Below are positions 1-12,000 of a stretch of DNA of 58,900 nucleotides, piece by piece. The position numbers and the translations under genes were made by a program. The stretch spans positions 1 through 58,900 of the forward strand of contig VKHL01000168.1 in the NCBI GenBank assembly GCA_015146655.1, read 5' to 3'. Position 1 is the first letter of the stretch. Every line of letters starts with the position of its first letter. Origin of the DNA: Ochromonas danica. Taxonomy: Eukaryota > Sar > Chrysophyceae > Chromulinales > Chromulinaceae. The notes under the pieces were generated by a model. It was not told where the DNA came from and ran no database searches. It was given only the letters and a program-made list of their open reading frames with translations.

Positions 1-3000
1 TCGTGTTGAACAACATCAAACTACTCATAAACCTCACATTCTCCTCATGCAATCCCTCTCTCCTCATCCCTCTTGTCTTAACAATCATGCTTTCTCCTCT
101 TCCTCCTTCCTCTCCGATTCTCTCTTCTCCCTCTTCCTCTTCTTCTTCATGATGCTGTAACGGCTGCAACAACTTCACCACACCCACCTGCACCACCATG
201 CTCCAACACACCTTGAACACCGACAGCGCCACTGACAACATCATCGCACTCCACCTCTGCAGCTGCAAGTAGATATACACGTAGAAACCATTCACCACCA
301 GCACGATGCAGATATTCACCACTGCGATACACACTTTCATGGCCAACACAGCCCGCCAATCAAGCTTCAGCTTCCTGCTCGCCTCCACGGCTACCTTCGC
401 ATCCCAATTTCTTCTTCCTTCCATAGTACCCTGACCCTTAACCTGCTTCTTGCCCTCACATTCTGCATCAACAGAAGTCGAAACACGCACAGACTGGGCA
501 GAGCATACTTCATGCTTTTCCTCTTCGCTGGATAGACATGCCTTCATTCCAATAATATCTTCCTCCACTGCCACTTCGCAACCTCCTTCTCTTCCCAACA
601 CAGATTCACCCTCCTTCCCACCTCCTGACACATACCCTGACCATTCTGAACGGAACAAAAACAATCCATTCACCCCTCTTAAACACATCCATCCCGACAC
701 AAACAGCAAACACACGAAGTACGCCACCAACACACTCGACGCCCCCACTCCACTCAAATACGCCGCCGACAACGTCCATGCATATTCGTGGTCATAGGAA
801 CCATAGAACACCGTCAGAATGCCATACACTGACCCTCCCACACACACCATCACTATCACCAACCAAAACACACACCAGCGAAACTCACGCAACAACCTGC
901 CAGCCTCCAAGATGTTCAACAGCATGGCTCTCTTCTTCTTTGGCAAACAATCGCTTCGTCTTCCGTTTCCGTTTCCTTTTCCCACTTTACCACAGCTTGC
1001 CTCTCTCAATCCTCTATAGAAGGATCTCCACAATCGACTGCCAGATCGTATCATCTCTTCACTTCCGCTCTTCCCACCAACAGCAGTCGTATATGAAAGC
1101 CAATCACTTTCCTGCCATTGCCTCAAATCCTCTTGCCACTCCTCCAAACGAACTATCACGTAGAAGCTCTGCAACCAATTATGCAACAACTTATGCCATG
1201 ATAATGAGGAAGGAGAAGAAGCAAACATCTCGCGCTTCCAACCTTCAATACAACATTCATCCCCTTTACTCTCTACTACACCATCCTCTACAACTTCTTC
1301 TCTCCTCCTCTCCACAACCTTCAACTTCTTCAACTCCTTCCCCTCTCGCACCTTCCTCTCTCTCTTCACAAAGTACACTATCAATAACATTACACCTGCC
1401 ACAAACAGCAATCCTGTCCATACCAACAACGCACTGTTCAGATCATCCGACCCACAACCATACTGCAAACGATAAGGATCGGTCTCGGGAACATCGTTCT
1501 CCAGATCTCTCTCAGGACAAGCAAACAAGTTACCTCGTAACATATCCACTTCTCCTCCTGATCCTGAAGACCCTTCTCCTATCTCATAATAGAAACCTGG
1601 AATACGACCTGACAGGCGATTGATGTTCAAGTAGACTGAAGCCTGAGGAGAAAACCCACCTTCTCCATCAGAGGAGGAAGAAGAGCTACTATCCTCTGCT
1701 TCGTCTTCTGTATCTTCACTGTCCCCATCGTCACCCTCTTGCTCTAACTGCAACTCTCCTTTCAACTTGTTGTAGCTCACATCCAAACTCACCCAACGAC
1801 TCCCTCCTCGCAACGGACCAGGAAGACTGCCGCTTAACCCATTGTGAGATAAAGACAGATCGCTCAAGTAAGGACCCAAGTCACTCTCTTCCTTCACCGG
1901 AATGCTCCCTCCCAACCCATTGCCTGACAGATGCAGAGTCCGCAGCTCAGGCATTCCGAACAGACACTTCGGAATACTGCCATGGATGGCTCCACGACTC
2001 AAACTATACGAATGCACCTGAGGCAGCACAGAAGATAAGATGGGACTGCGACAAGCCTTCGCTGTCGACAAACCATCCAATGCCAATGTGCGCAACGTTG
2101 TCAGGTTGCAAAAGCTCTCAGGAATCGTGCCTGTGAAGCAGTTCTGGATGGCTGCAAACGAGCTGATGTTCTGGATATTGTTACCTGATAAGTTCTGGGG
2201 CAGCCCGCCTGTCAGCTGGTTGCTACTCACATCGATCGCTTGCAGATGGACCGAGCTGTAATTTGCCAGGAAAGCGTCCATTGAGCCTGACAGACAATTG
2301 GACTGAGCGAAGAAGTAGTACATAAGCTTCAATGACGATATGGAAGGCAAACTGTCGCTCAGTACATTCGATGAAATGTCCAACACAAGAATGTTCATCA
2401 TAAGAGCGATCCTGGTGATAGACCCCTGAAAATGATTCGAAGTTATATTAACATAGGTCAACATATTCTTTTTCGAAGGAAGGAAGTCCAAGGTGCCTGT
2501 GAAAAGATTATATTCTAATTGAAGCATGTAGAGCGAGTACCTCATGTTATCCAGAGATACATTGAAGTTTCCTGTCAACAAGTTGCTGCCAAGACTCAAA
2601 TGCTCCAAAAAGGTTAGGTTGCCCAAGGCACCAGGCACTGTGCCATAGAAGATGTTGTGATCTAGTAAGAGGTAGATCAAGTTCTGCATCTTTCCCAACC
2701 CTGCTGGAATGGTACCTGATAATAAGTTGTAATCAACGACCAGTCCTTTCCACAAAGAGGAGTTGAATATATCTGTGGGAATATTGCCTGTGAGATAGTT
2801 CGCTTCAGCATACAGGTATCTGAAGGCATGATTCGGATTTCCGAACCCTATCGGAATGGAACCCGTCAGAAAGCATTCTCTAACAGACAAGGACATTAAA
2901 CTTGACATATTTGTCAGTGCCACAGGAAGGGAGCTTGTGAAGTAGTTTGAATCGACGGATAGAATCTGTATCGTCTGCATTTGACCAAGAGCTGAAGGGA

Positions 3001-4031
3001 TAGGACCAGATAGACAGTTTACATCAGCGTAAAATATGAGCAGCGCAGGTGAAGTTGCCATACTTATAGGGAGCATTCCTGACAGCAAGTTATACTCTAA
3101 TAACAATGATGAGAGTTGAGGAAGCTGGAAAACTTGTACTGGTATCTCTCCATACAGAAAATTGTCAGCCATGTTCAGGGAGGTCAAACTACTCCCAGGA
3201 AGCCAATCAATAGGTATCACTCCATCGAGCTGGTTCGAGTATAAATCAATATTATCAAGACGATCGCATGAGACTGTCCATCCATTAGGTACACTACCCT
3301 CCAAAACGTTTTGTGACAAATCAATGCTTTCAAGCTGTGTTAACTCTAAGATGGATTCTGGAATGCTTCCTGTAAATTGATTTACCCCAATAGTTAATAC
3401 TAATAAATTGCTTAGTTGACTGATATTAGGTGATATTGTTCCATCTAACAGGTTATCGAAGAAATCAAAATTCATCAGATAGTTCAAAGTAAAGAGTTCT
3501 TCTGGAAATTCCCCCGTGATATGAGTGTTAGTGATTTGTAAAAACTCTAAGTTGGAGAGCTTTCCTATGGTAGAAGGAATGGGGCCTGATAATAGAGCAT
3601 ATTGGATATCAAAGCTCCTCAAAGATGTGAGATTGCCTATACTGGGTGGTATTGTGCCCACAAGATTAGGCTCCTCAGAAACAATAGAAAGCTGCTGCAT
3701 GAAAGGAAAGTCACCAATCTCTTCAGGTAGAGTGCCTGCCATCCCTAATTGAACAAGCTGCAGTATGGACACCACTTTCTCACAACTTGCTGGGGTCGTG
3801 TCATTCTCACATTTCGTGGAGCAGGTAATTCCTTGCCAACCTTCTCCGCAGGGATCAGGTGAAGGCTGAGAGAAGTTCCATGGAATGGCGCCATCATAAT
3901 ATGTCCATTGTTCTCCTCCTGTGGCATTATAAATAGCATAGAGAGCATTTAGTTCCCTGGATGACAAAGTCATGTTCGAAGAAGAAGAAGACGATGAAGA
4001 CCATGAAGAAGATAAAGATGAAAATATCATG
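1..4031 (-). CDS. LRR multi-pass membrane protein, 3' end outside window, frameshifted near start
   Basis: On the minus strand an open frame encodes an N-terminal cap ('ELNALYAIYNATGGEQW', then a Cys pair around 'DPCGEGWQGITC'), followed by some 25 leucine-rich repeats of the plant-like type (LxxNxLxGxIP). After the repeats come an acidic Ser/Glu stretch (about 1660-1740), a transmembrane helix (about 1375-1430), a charged linker, and at least three more hydrophobic segments (about 800-880, 690-760, 190-310). The frame is still open at base 1. A paralog starts at 56838 on plus. The paralog's ATG is conserved here at 4029-4031, but an extra G in the run 3959-3961 puts that ATG one base out of frame with the rest, and a stop lies in the main frame at 3971-3973. 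Either this copy is damaged, the base is a sequencing error, or another start is used. Likely a surface receptor; ligand unknown. Confidence 0.85.
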
Positions 4032-4462
4032 TCCAGTTGCTTGTAGGAATAATCCCAAATCGATCAATCTTCGGGATATTGATCTTGCCGATGGTTGTTG
4101 ATCAAAGAAAGACCTCTCTGCTGGTTGTTATTGAGCAAAAGTGAATTTTAACGAGTTTTAAAGTATACTTGTTGCCAATGGAAACCTGACTTTTGGGCAC
4201 CACAGTCCCCAAATTAACTTCATCACCCAGCAATTACATAATCAATATGATAAGATAGTATGTGCTCTTTAACCTTAAGTCAAAGTTTACTTATTGAGTT
4301 CTCAAGCGCTTCACAGCTCGAGCTTAAGATGAAAAGTAGAACGACCTTTTCAATTCCGGAATTATGAATTACTGTGTAAGTTGCCAAATATGGATTGTGG
4401 AATCCAGTGGAATCCAATGGAACGTGATCGAAAAGGTCAGTCCGATATATGTATGAAGAGAA
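4032..4462. other. Divergent intergenic region
   Basis: Shared upstream region of the left LRR gene and the peroxiredoxin-like gene. The 50 bases next to the LRR start keep patchy similarity to the same place before the right-hand paralog (ATCCCGAAG and GATCGATTTGGG blocks). I see no gene or clear promoter motif. Confidence 0.5.
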
Positions 4463-5483
4463 ATGTCAGGAATGAAAGCTCTACTCTCTCTTTTATTCTT
4501 CCTTTCTCATTATACTCTTCAATTATCTTCCAGTCGTCTTAATCTACGTAGCAATGTCTTACCTTTACCTTCTATTTCATCATTCTTTCAACATTCTGAT
4601 CATACCATCCAATCACTACAAAATCCTACCTCTCCTCCTATACCGCTTTCCTCTCTAGTACAAGGAGGATTGAGAGGAAACTTGCTCATCTTCCTCTCTC
4701 ATTGCGCTGATTTATCTTCTTTTGAATTAGCACAAGAAATACGTCATTATTCTCCACAGATTGAAGATGCGGGAATCTCTCTTGCAGTTGTCACTCTAGG
4801 GTCAATAGAGAATGCGAAAGAATTTGCAAAGCTAACTGCCCTTCCTAGTAAATACCTCTATGTTGATTCCACAGCTGCAATCTATCGTGATCTTGGCTTT
4901 AGTCGTGGTCCACTACCCACTCAACCCGTCTCTCCTTACCTACGACTCGGAGCAATGCTCATGGGGATAGGCTCTCCTGGTACTATCGAAGAGGTTCTCA
5001 GGGGCTATCTTGGGGATAGGAAAGCGCCATCTGCATGGATTCATAGCTCTCTCAGGTAGGCTAATTACTGATTATGATGTGATGACAGAGGAGTGATTCA
5101 TAGGCATTTGAATAGACTGATCGATCAAGAGCAATTTAATATCATTGGAAATAGAAACTATCAACGACCATTTGAGTTGGCGACCATGAGGCTGCAGAAT
5201 ATGATAGACATCTTACAGCATTGGTCTACCCTGGCTCCACAGGATACGGTCAGTGTTTTGCCTTGCGATCTAATCGCTTTGTATTGCATGCCATGAAAGA
5301 GAATGCTAATAGAATGCCCATGAATGGTATTTTGTGTAGAATTTGCTGACCCAATTAGGAGGAGCTTATGCATTTAATCCTGAAGGAGAGATTGCATATG
5401 AGTTTCAAGATCCTGCATTGTTGAAATATGTTGAAATTGGACGTGCAACGAAGTCATTAGGGTTGACTCTAAAGGATCAGTAA
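4463..5483 (+). CDS. Peroxiredoxin-like (AhpC/TSA, thioredoxin-fold) protein
   Basis: Three exons: 4463-5055, 5089-5248 and 5340-5483, giving about 298 residues with all phases matching. The N-terminus is a hydrophobic signal-like segment (residues 4-20), so the product probably enters the secretory route or an organelle. The body matches the algal/plant/cyanobacterial peroxiredoxin-like family: 'LIFLSHCADLSSFELAQEI' near residue 72, 'GIGSPGTIEEVLRGYLGDR' near 175, 'RPFELATMRLQNM' in exon 2, and a C-terminal 'GGAYAFNPEGEIAYEF' strand typical of the thioredoxin fold. The usual peroxidatic Cys context (PxxxTxxC) is not clear; the Cys in 'SHCADL' sits at about the right strand. Intron 1 is only 33 nt but has GT/AG ends and is needed to avoid an in-frame stop. 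Function is inferred from family: thiol-based redox or peroxide handling. Confidence 0.75.
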
Positions 5484-5789
5484 AGTGAATGACAATACTT
5501 TCTGGGTTATGGTTTAGATTTTGAGAGACCTGTGTATATTGTGTATCATTTACTATGTCGAGTTGGAGTTAGCTCTTGTATTAACTTTATTTGTTTCGAA
5601 TAAGGTTACTTATATTTGAACTTCATAACACTTATAAGTATGAAGTGGATTCAATATTTGTTAAGGTTTTATGTTATGTTCTGTCTATTTTTACCACTTT
5701 AGCCAGATTTTACCACCTCTTTTTACCCTTTCGAATTTCAAATTCAGCAGTCATCCAACTTGACTTCTTTTATTTGTGATACTGTAGTA
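5484..5789. other. Short intergenic region
   Basis: AT-rich spacer of about 300 nt between the peroxiredoxin-like gene and the next gene on the same strand. It holds the 3' end of one and the promoter of the other; I recognise no specific signal. Confidence 0.4.
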
Positions 5790-8523
5790 ATGTCTGAAAG
5801 AAAAAGTCGTCGAATAATTTTATCTGACGATGAAGGTGATAATGATGAAGATGATGTCCTTTTAGTTGTTAATCCAACCACTCCAAAAAATCCTTCTCCT
5901 TCTACTCTATTTACTTCCCCAAGAACAAGATCATCCTATACCACTCCCTCCCCACCACAAAATTCGCTTACTGGTAACAAGTAAGTGAACGTTATTCTCC
6001 ATTGTGTACACTTTGTTTAATTACTATGGTGTGCTTATTGATTAACAAGATGGTCTGAGGAAGTGTCAACAACAGCAGAGAGCACAAACACAACCACTAC
6101 CACCACCCGTCATACTACCGCTAAAACGACTACTGCAAGTAAAAACTACAAAGAGAACACTCTGTATAGTAGAAGAGGAATGACGAAGAAAGACAGTGAA
6201 CGAAAGGCGGCAGAACATGAAATCATGAAGAAACGTCATGGTGGTCTGGATGCTGCTTTGTCCTCTTCAGAGGATGAGTCAGAAGAAGAAGAAAATGATG
6301 AAGGAGACGACGGCGATGATAATAATTTTATTGTTGATGATGAAGATGATGAGGAAGAGGAATATCAACAAGCTCCACCATCTCCTCCACGTCCTTCTCG
6401 TTCATCTTCCAAGCGGGCATCATCTTCTGATACAGGTAGAAGAATGAAATGTTTTAATGATATGGTTAAAGGAGGACATAGTGATGATGAGAGAGATAAT
6501 GCCTATGGTGATGACTCTATGGATGACTTCATCGTCAACGGAGAGGAGGAGGAAGAAGAAGACGATGAAGATGCGCAGATCGAGGGAGAGTCTTTGGATG
6601 ATGACAGTGAAGGCAAAGCTCCACGCATTCGCAGAGACAATAGCAAGAACAAGAAGGAGAAGACGAAGAAGAGCAGCAAGAAGAAGGAGAGCAAGAAGGA
6701 AAAGAAAGTGTCAAAGAAGGTGAAGAAAGAAAAGTCCAAGAAATCCCGCAAGAAGAGGAAGAAAGATGATGATGATGATGAAGATGACGAGGAAGATGGT
6801 GAAAATGAAGATGAGCCTAGTAAGAAGAAGAAGAAGAGACGAGCAAGTCGTACGCTCTTTCTCAGTGATGATGAAGAGGATGATGATGAAGAGGAAGAAG
6901 AGGAAGAAGGAAGTAGTGGTGATGGTGGCAGTGATAGTGAGGAGGAAAGAGAAGGTGGTGGTGATATGGACGGTCCTGCACTCTATTGGCAAGTCAATGC
7001 TATGCTTGATCAACAATATAATAATAGTGATGATGAGGAAGCCTTCTTTGCTAAAAATCGGTTATTATCGATGGAGGAAGCCTTCGCAACATATATTGAA
7101 ATGTTAGCACGTGTTTTGATTAATGCAACACTTCGTCAAGATATTCTACAAGAAGCTTCTCCTGCTTTCCAAAAATATTATCAAGCTAGTAAAACAATTG
7201 AAAATGTTATTTGTACACATCGAGAATCATTATTAGGAAGTTCAGCCTGGCAACGTGAATATTTACAATCTTTGCAAAGTCGTCCTTTCTTTGTAGCACA
7301 ATCATTTGCACATTGTATTACCTGTAGTGAAGAGCGATGTGAAGCTTGTGGTCGTATAGCTCAACGTCCTGATCACTTGGTAAGCCATGCATACGAGCTC
7401 TCCCTCAACTTTAAGTGTCTTATGCTTATTTCTTCTTATTTGAAGGTGAGAATGTATGGACCAAGCTATGATGGGAATCGTATTTGGTCTGCTAGAATGT
7501 GGGTGAAAGCCATCCCAGAGGTACGTAAGATATGTATAGTCACAGTCTATCGGTCTAGAACTGCTTCTAATCGACTGCCTGTGATAATTACAGTTCCTCT
7601 TTCTGGAATCCTACCAAGATGCTCCGGATGAAGGTGTTCATTCCAATGACGTCTCTACGATATCTCATCATACCAAAGATCGTTATAAAAGACGTAATAA
7701 ACAATTTAAAGCCTTTGAGAAGAAAAAGCATTTGTTGTTACCAGAAGAACGTGATTTTGGTGTAGAGGTAGTGAATGATGAAGATGATGATGACGATTCC
7801 AACAAAACAGATAATGATAGTCATGAGGATAAAGAAGTGGAAGAGGAAGAAGCACTACTACCACAAGAGGTGGAAAATGAGACAATGATTGATCTTTCTG
7901 AAAGTGATGGTGAAATTGATAACAAATGGTGGCTTCGTAAATTACCTCAAAGACTAAATTATGGTGAAACAGAAGTGAAGTTCAACCTTGCCGCGTAAGT
8001 ATACAGTAATTGATCTATATGATTTTGCACTTGTTAGATCCATGGTAATGTGTTGTATGTTGATTGGTGTCTTAGACATTGCAAGAATCGCAGTCAATTG
8101 TATCATACACTTCTACATTATAAGTTTCGTTTACTATTGAAAGTTCGTGAAGTCTTAGAACGAAATGGTCCAAGTAAAGGAGGAAGTTCTAAAGAGTGGA
8201 ATAAGGTCGTTATGATGCTGAGTAGTGATCATTCATTTGTACAACAAGAATTGAAACGATTACAAAGTTTATTGAAAAGTGCAACACGTCAATATGGTGG
8301 TCAGCGTTATGAGATCTTGGATATCGTGCAATCTGTGTGGTCAGATGATGAAGGCATCGGTGGTCATCGTTCCACTGCGAAGACATCTGTTAGCAAGAAA
8401 TCAAATGGTGAGGAATCGATGGAAAAAGAGGGCAAGGGCTCGTCTACCAAGTCTTCTAAACGGTCTAGCTCTTATAAAAGACAAGCCTCGATGTTACAGT
8501 TTGTTAAGAAAACACCGGTGTAA
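5790..8523 (+). CDS. Acidic nuclear-type protein with DUF4211-like domain
   Basis: Exons read as 5790-5980, 6050-7379, 7446-7520, 7594 to about 7994, and about 8038-8523. The first 390 residues are low complexity: Asp/Glu runs alternating with Lys/Arg runs (6250-6950), including 'SDDEGDNDEDD'- and 'KKSSKKKESKKEKK'-like patches that resemble nuclear localisation and histone/nucleolar-binding tails. After that comes a structured region with a Cys cluster ('CITCSEERCEACGR') followed by 'MYGPSYDGNRIW' and, later, a helical segment 'NVLYVDWCLRHC...LYHTLLHYKFRL'. This pattern fits the DUF4211 family of eukaryotic nuclear proteins, whose role is unknown. The ATG at 5790 was chosen because the frame upstream has no other ATG. 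Introns 1 to 3 keep frame; the last junction is off by one base with the obvious GT (7995) and AG (8037), so that exon edge or a base there is uncertain. Confidence 0.7.
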
Positions 8524-9006
8524 AATGACTTTAACCTTGATCTGGATTAATTCATGATTTAATTCGTTGATAATCTAAGTTAATGACTCTTGTTAATTCG
8601 TCAATTGCAGAATAAGACTAGCTTTGATCTAACCACTCAGCATCATTCATTTTTGTTTCTTCTTCGTTCATGTCATTCTTTCTTCCTTCTTGCTGTAATT
8701 GAGACTGTCTTTTCCACAAGGCCAAAAGGCTAAAAAGATCACTTCAAAACCCAAACAACTCGACTCAAAACTCTCCTAACTAACCATGTCGGTTATTATT
8801 GTGGTGCGTGTTTATCTGCGATGTGTGCGATTCACCAACAACACCGAGCACTCCTCGCCAATCAAGTTGCTGTCTCTGTCTCTCTCTGTCTCATCTTTGT
8901 GTCCTTCTTTGCTTCTTCTTCCAACCTTCGTCACCTCCCCCCTCCTCTTCCCTGTTCTTCGTGTCTGGCTGGCTTGTTTTTTGTTTCTGAAAGGGCAGTG
9001 GTAGAA
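8524..9006. other. Intergenic/5' leader with pyrimidine-rich tract
   Basis: Spacer before the aminotransferase-TtcA gene, with a C/T-rich tract at about 8870-8960. The tract is open in frame with the gene from an ATG at 8821 and would encode a hydrophobic N-terminal extension if used. I treat it as leader because of its composition. Confidence 0.4.
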
Positions 9007-12000
9007 ATGGAAGAAGACACTACCACCACAAACGTCAAAGTGGAAGACGAAAGTGAGTTTCGTTGTTATGGTGAATTAGAAACCCCACTCATTCCTCTTC
9101 CTCTTACATCTTCTACTAAAATGTCAGCTGAAGAAAAAATTCATTTATTAAGACAAGATGTTCTTGGTGCTTATAGCAAATTTATAACCCCCTTTGGAAA
9201 GAAGGCCATGGTTTATGCTGATTGGACAGCTAGTGGACGTTGTTTAGGACGTATTGAAGACTATCTTCGTTCCACTGTTTTACCATTTTATGGTAATACA
9301 CATACGACGGCAAGTATTGTTGGCCATCAATCAACTTGTTTCCGTCATGAAGCAAGACAAATTGTTGCAGAATGTTGTAATGCCAAAGTAACCGGAAAAG
9401 CAGCAGAAGATATTGTCTTATTTTGTGGGAATGGTACTACCGCAGCTGTTGATAAATTAGTTAATATCTTAGGATTAAGATGTCCTTTTACAACCGGATT
9501 AGATGAAGAATATATTCCTGTCGTCTTTACTTCCACTTATGAGCATCATTCTAACTTATTACCTTGGAGAGAAAGTGTTGCTGAAGTTGTAACCATTGCA
9601 TATGATCCATCAACTGGTGTTTCCTTGAGTGATTTAGAGCAAAAGCTTCAACTCTTCAATAACCGGAAAATTAAAATTGGTAGTTTCGCTGCAGCAAGCA
9701 ATATTACTGGTATTATGACTGATACAATTGCTGTTAGTGTATTAATGCATCGTTATGGTGGAATTGTCTGCTTTGATTATGCCACTGCTGCACCATATGT
9801 GAAGATGGATATGAATCCTGTGATTATTACTCCAAATAGTGAGATAAATGGATTGGCTTATAAAGATGCAATCTTCTTCTCTGGGCATAAACTATTGGGT
9901 GGACCTGATAGCTCGGGAGTATTGATCGTTAAGCGTTCTCTATTGCCGACCAAGACTGAGACTCCTAGTTCGTCTATTGGTGGTGGTACTGTCTTCTATG
10001 TCACAGAAAACCACCATCGTTTTCTGTCCAATCGAGAAGAACGTGAAGAAGGTGGCACTCCAATGCTTATTAGTGATGTAAAACTAGGGTTAGCAATGCA
10101 TTTAAAGAGATCTATTGGACAAACATGGATTGAGCAAAAGGAATTAGAAATGACTGCTTATGTCGTTAAACGTTTGAAAGATGAGCCAAGAATCGTTTTG
10201 ATTGGTCAAGAAGTTTTAGATCAAGCGACGCATCGCCTGCCAATATTCTCTTTCCTTGTTCGTTCCTCGGATCGTTTCTTACATTTCCATTTTGTCTCAG
10301 TTTTACTGAATGATCTTTTCGGCATTCAGTCACGTAGTGGCTGTATGTGTGCTGGTCCTTATGCCCAGAAACTGTTGGGTTTGGAACCGAAAGTTACTGA
10401 ACGCTTGGAAGGAGCCATGTTAGACAAGCATGAAGTCTTACGTCCTGGCTTCACAAGACTATCATTCCCCTATTGGATCTCTCAAGAAGAAGTTGACTAT
10501 ATTATTGAAGCATTGTTCTTCATTGCGGAGCATGGATGGAAGTATCTCTCACTATACAGGTAAGCAAAGAATGGGTTGTGTCGTAATCCAGACTGTTGAT
10601 GTTTACTTTTACGCTATGTGTCTAGATATAATTATAAGACTGGAGAATGGGCTCATAATACTCGTTTAACTCGCTTTCCAGAGCGTTTGTGGTTATCTAA
10701 ATTTGATTTCTTCCCTCGCTCTGTGATGCATTCTCATCGTAACAAGTCAGCCAGTGCTGCTCCTACTGCATTGGCTATGGAAGAAGAGGAAGAAGCAAGT
10801 CATACAGAGGAATCTTTAGCCCCCACTGAGTCTGCTTCCTTGCCTGTCAGTCAAGTCCTTCACAAGGACTGGCAGGGAGTAACCAGCACAGTTGCAGGCA
10901 TATTTGAGCACATGCTTGCTGAAGCCAATGCCGACTTGCGAAAGATGGAGAACGGCAAAGAATTCAAGAAGTTTTTCACCTCTAATTCGGTTTCTTCATC
11001 TGGAAAGCCTGGTGGAAGCAATACCAGTTCTGATGGCCTTGGGACAGGTTATTCATTGGGCGATTATGAATCTTTGCGATGGTTTGTTACCTTGGAGGAT
11101 ATAAAGAAAAGCGCTGTTCCAGAGGGCAAAAATTCATTTTCTGTTCCTTTAGTGGAGCCTATTGTGGGTGCTATTCATCCTGAATCATATAGTCGCAAAT
11201 TGAACTCCAGTGTCTTGCCTACACGTAGTAGTGGAGCTGAAGTGGTTGGTACTGTTTATGCGAAAATTCGTAATGAAATTATCAAGCCACGTACTGGGGA
11301 AGAGGAAATCTTGCCGCGTTTCCTAGCTCTCGCTGTCAAAGCTTCTGCGTCATCGCAGTCTTTCCTGCAAATTCTTCGACAAAATGCTTACAAATATGTT
11401 CAAGGAGCTGGAGCGACTGGTAACAATGGAGGAACACCTTCTGTTGGCACTCTGGTTGCACCTTTGATTGACAACGACAATAGTCGCCGAGTGACGAACG
11501 AAGAAGCAATGGATGTAGTGGTCAATAAAGCTGAATCTTCTGAGCAAAAGTCATCGCGAGCAGAAGAAGAAGTTAGCACAGTGTCTGATGAAACGAAAAG
11601 CAATCAGCCATCTACTGCTGCTCCTCAAACAAGTGGTGCTGATAATGGTGGGTGCTTTGGTGTCATTGATGAAACTTTGACTTGTCCCACAAATACATGC
11701 AGTTTGCGTCCTCGACCTCGTCCTGCCAGTCTCTCGATGCAACCTTCTCTTGCTGCCAACGGTAAAGTGCTCTCCGGCCCTGGAGTGACTTTCTTTGCAG
11801 CCTCAGGTGACGCTGCTGCAGCTTCAGCTGCTGAGTCTTCTGCAACCTCTGCCATACCTGCGGGTTACAAGTTTATGGCACCTCCGAAGAAGATAATGAA
11901 GTTAGTAGGCCAAGCTGTTAAAGAATGGAGTATGATCGAAGAAGGCGATAGATTGCTGCTTGGCTTGTCGGGTGGTAAAGACTCGTTAGCATTGTTGCAT

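Noticed and set aside
450-1623. Plus-strand open frames of 115 and 281 codons
   Set aside because: They lie antisense to the C-terminal part of the left LRR gene, have no domain and biased Ser/Thr/His/Pro composition expected of an antisense shadow.
3225-3250. GGTTCGAGT resembling a tRNA T-arm
   Set aside because: Inside the LRR coding frame and without acceptor or anticodon stems around it.
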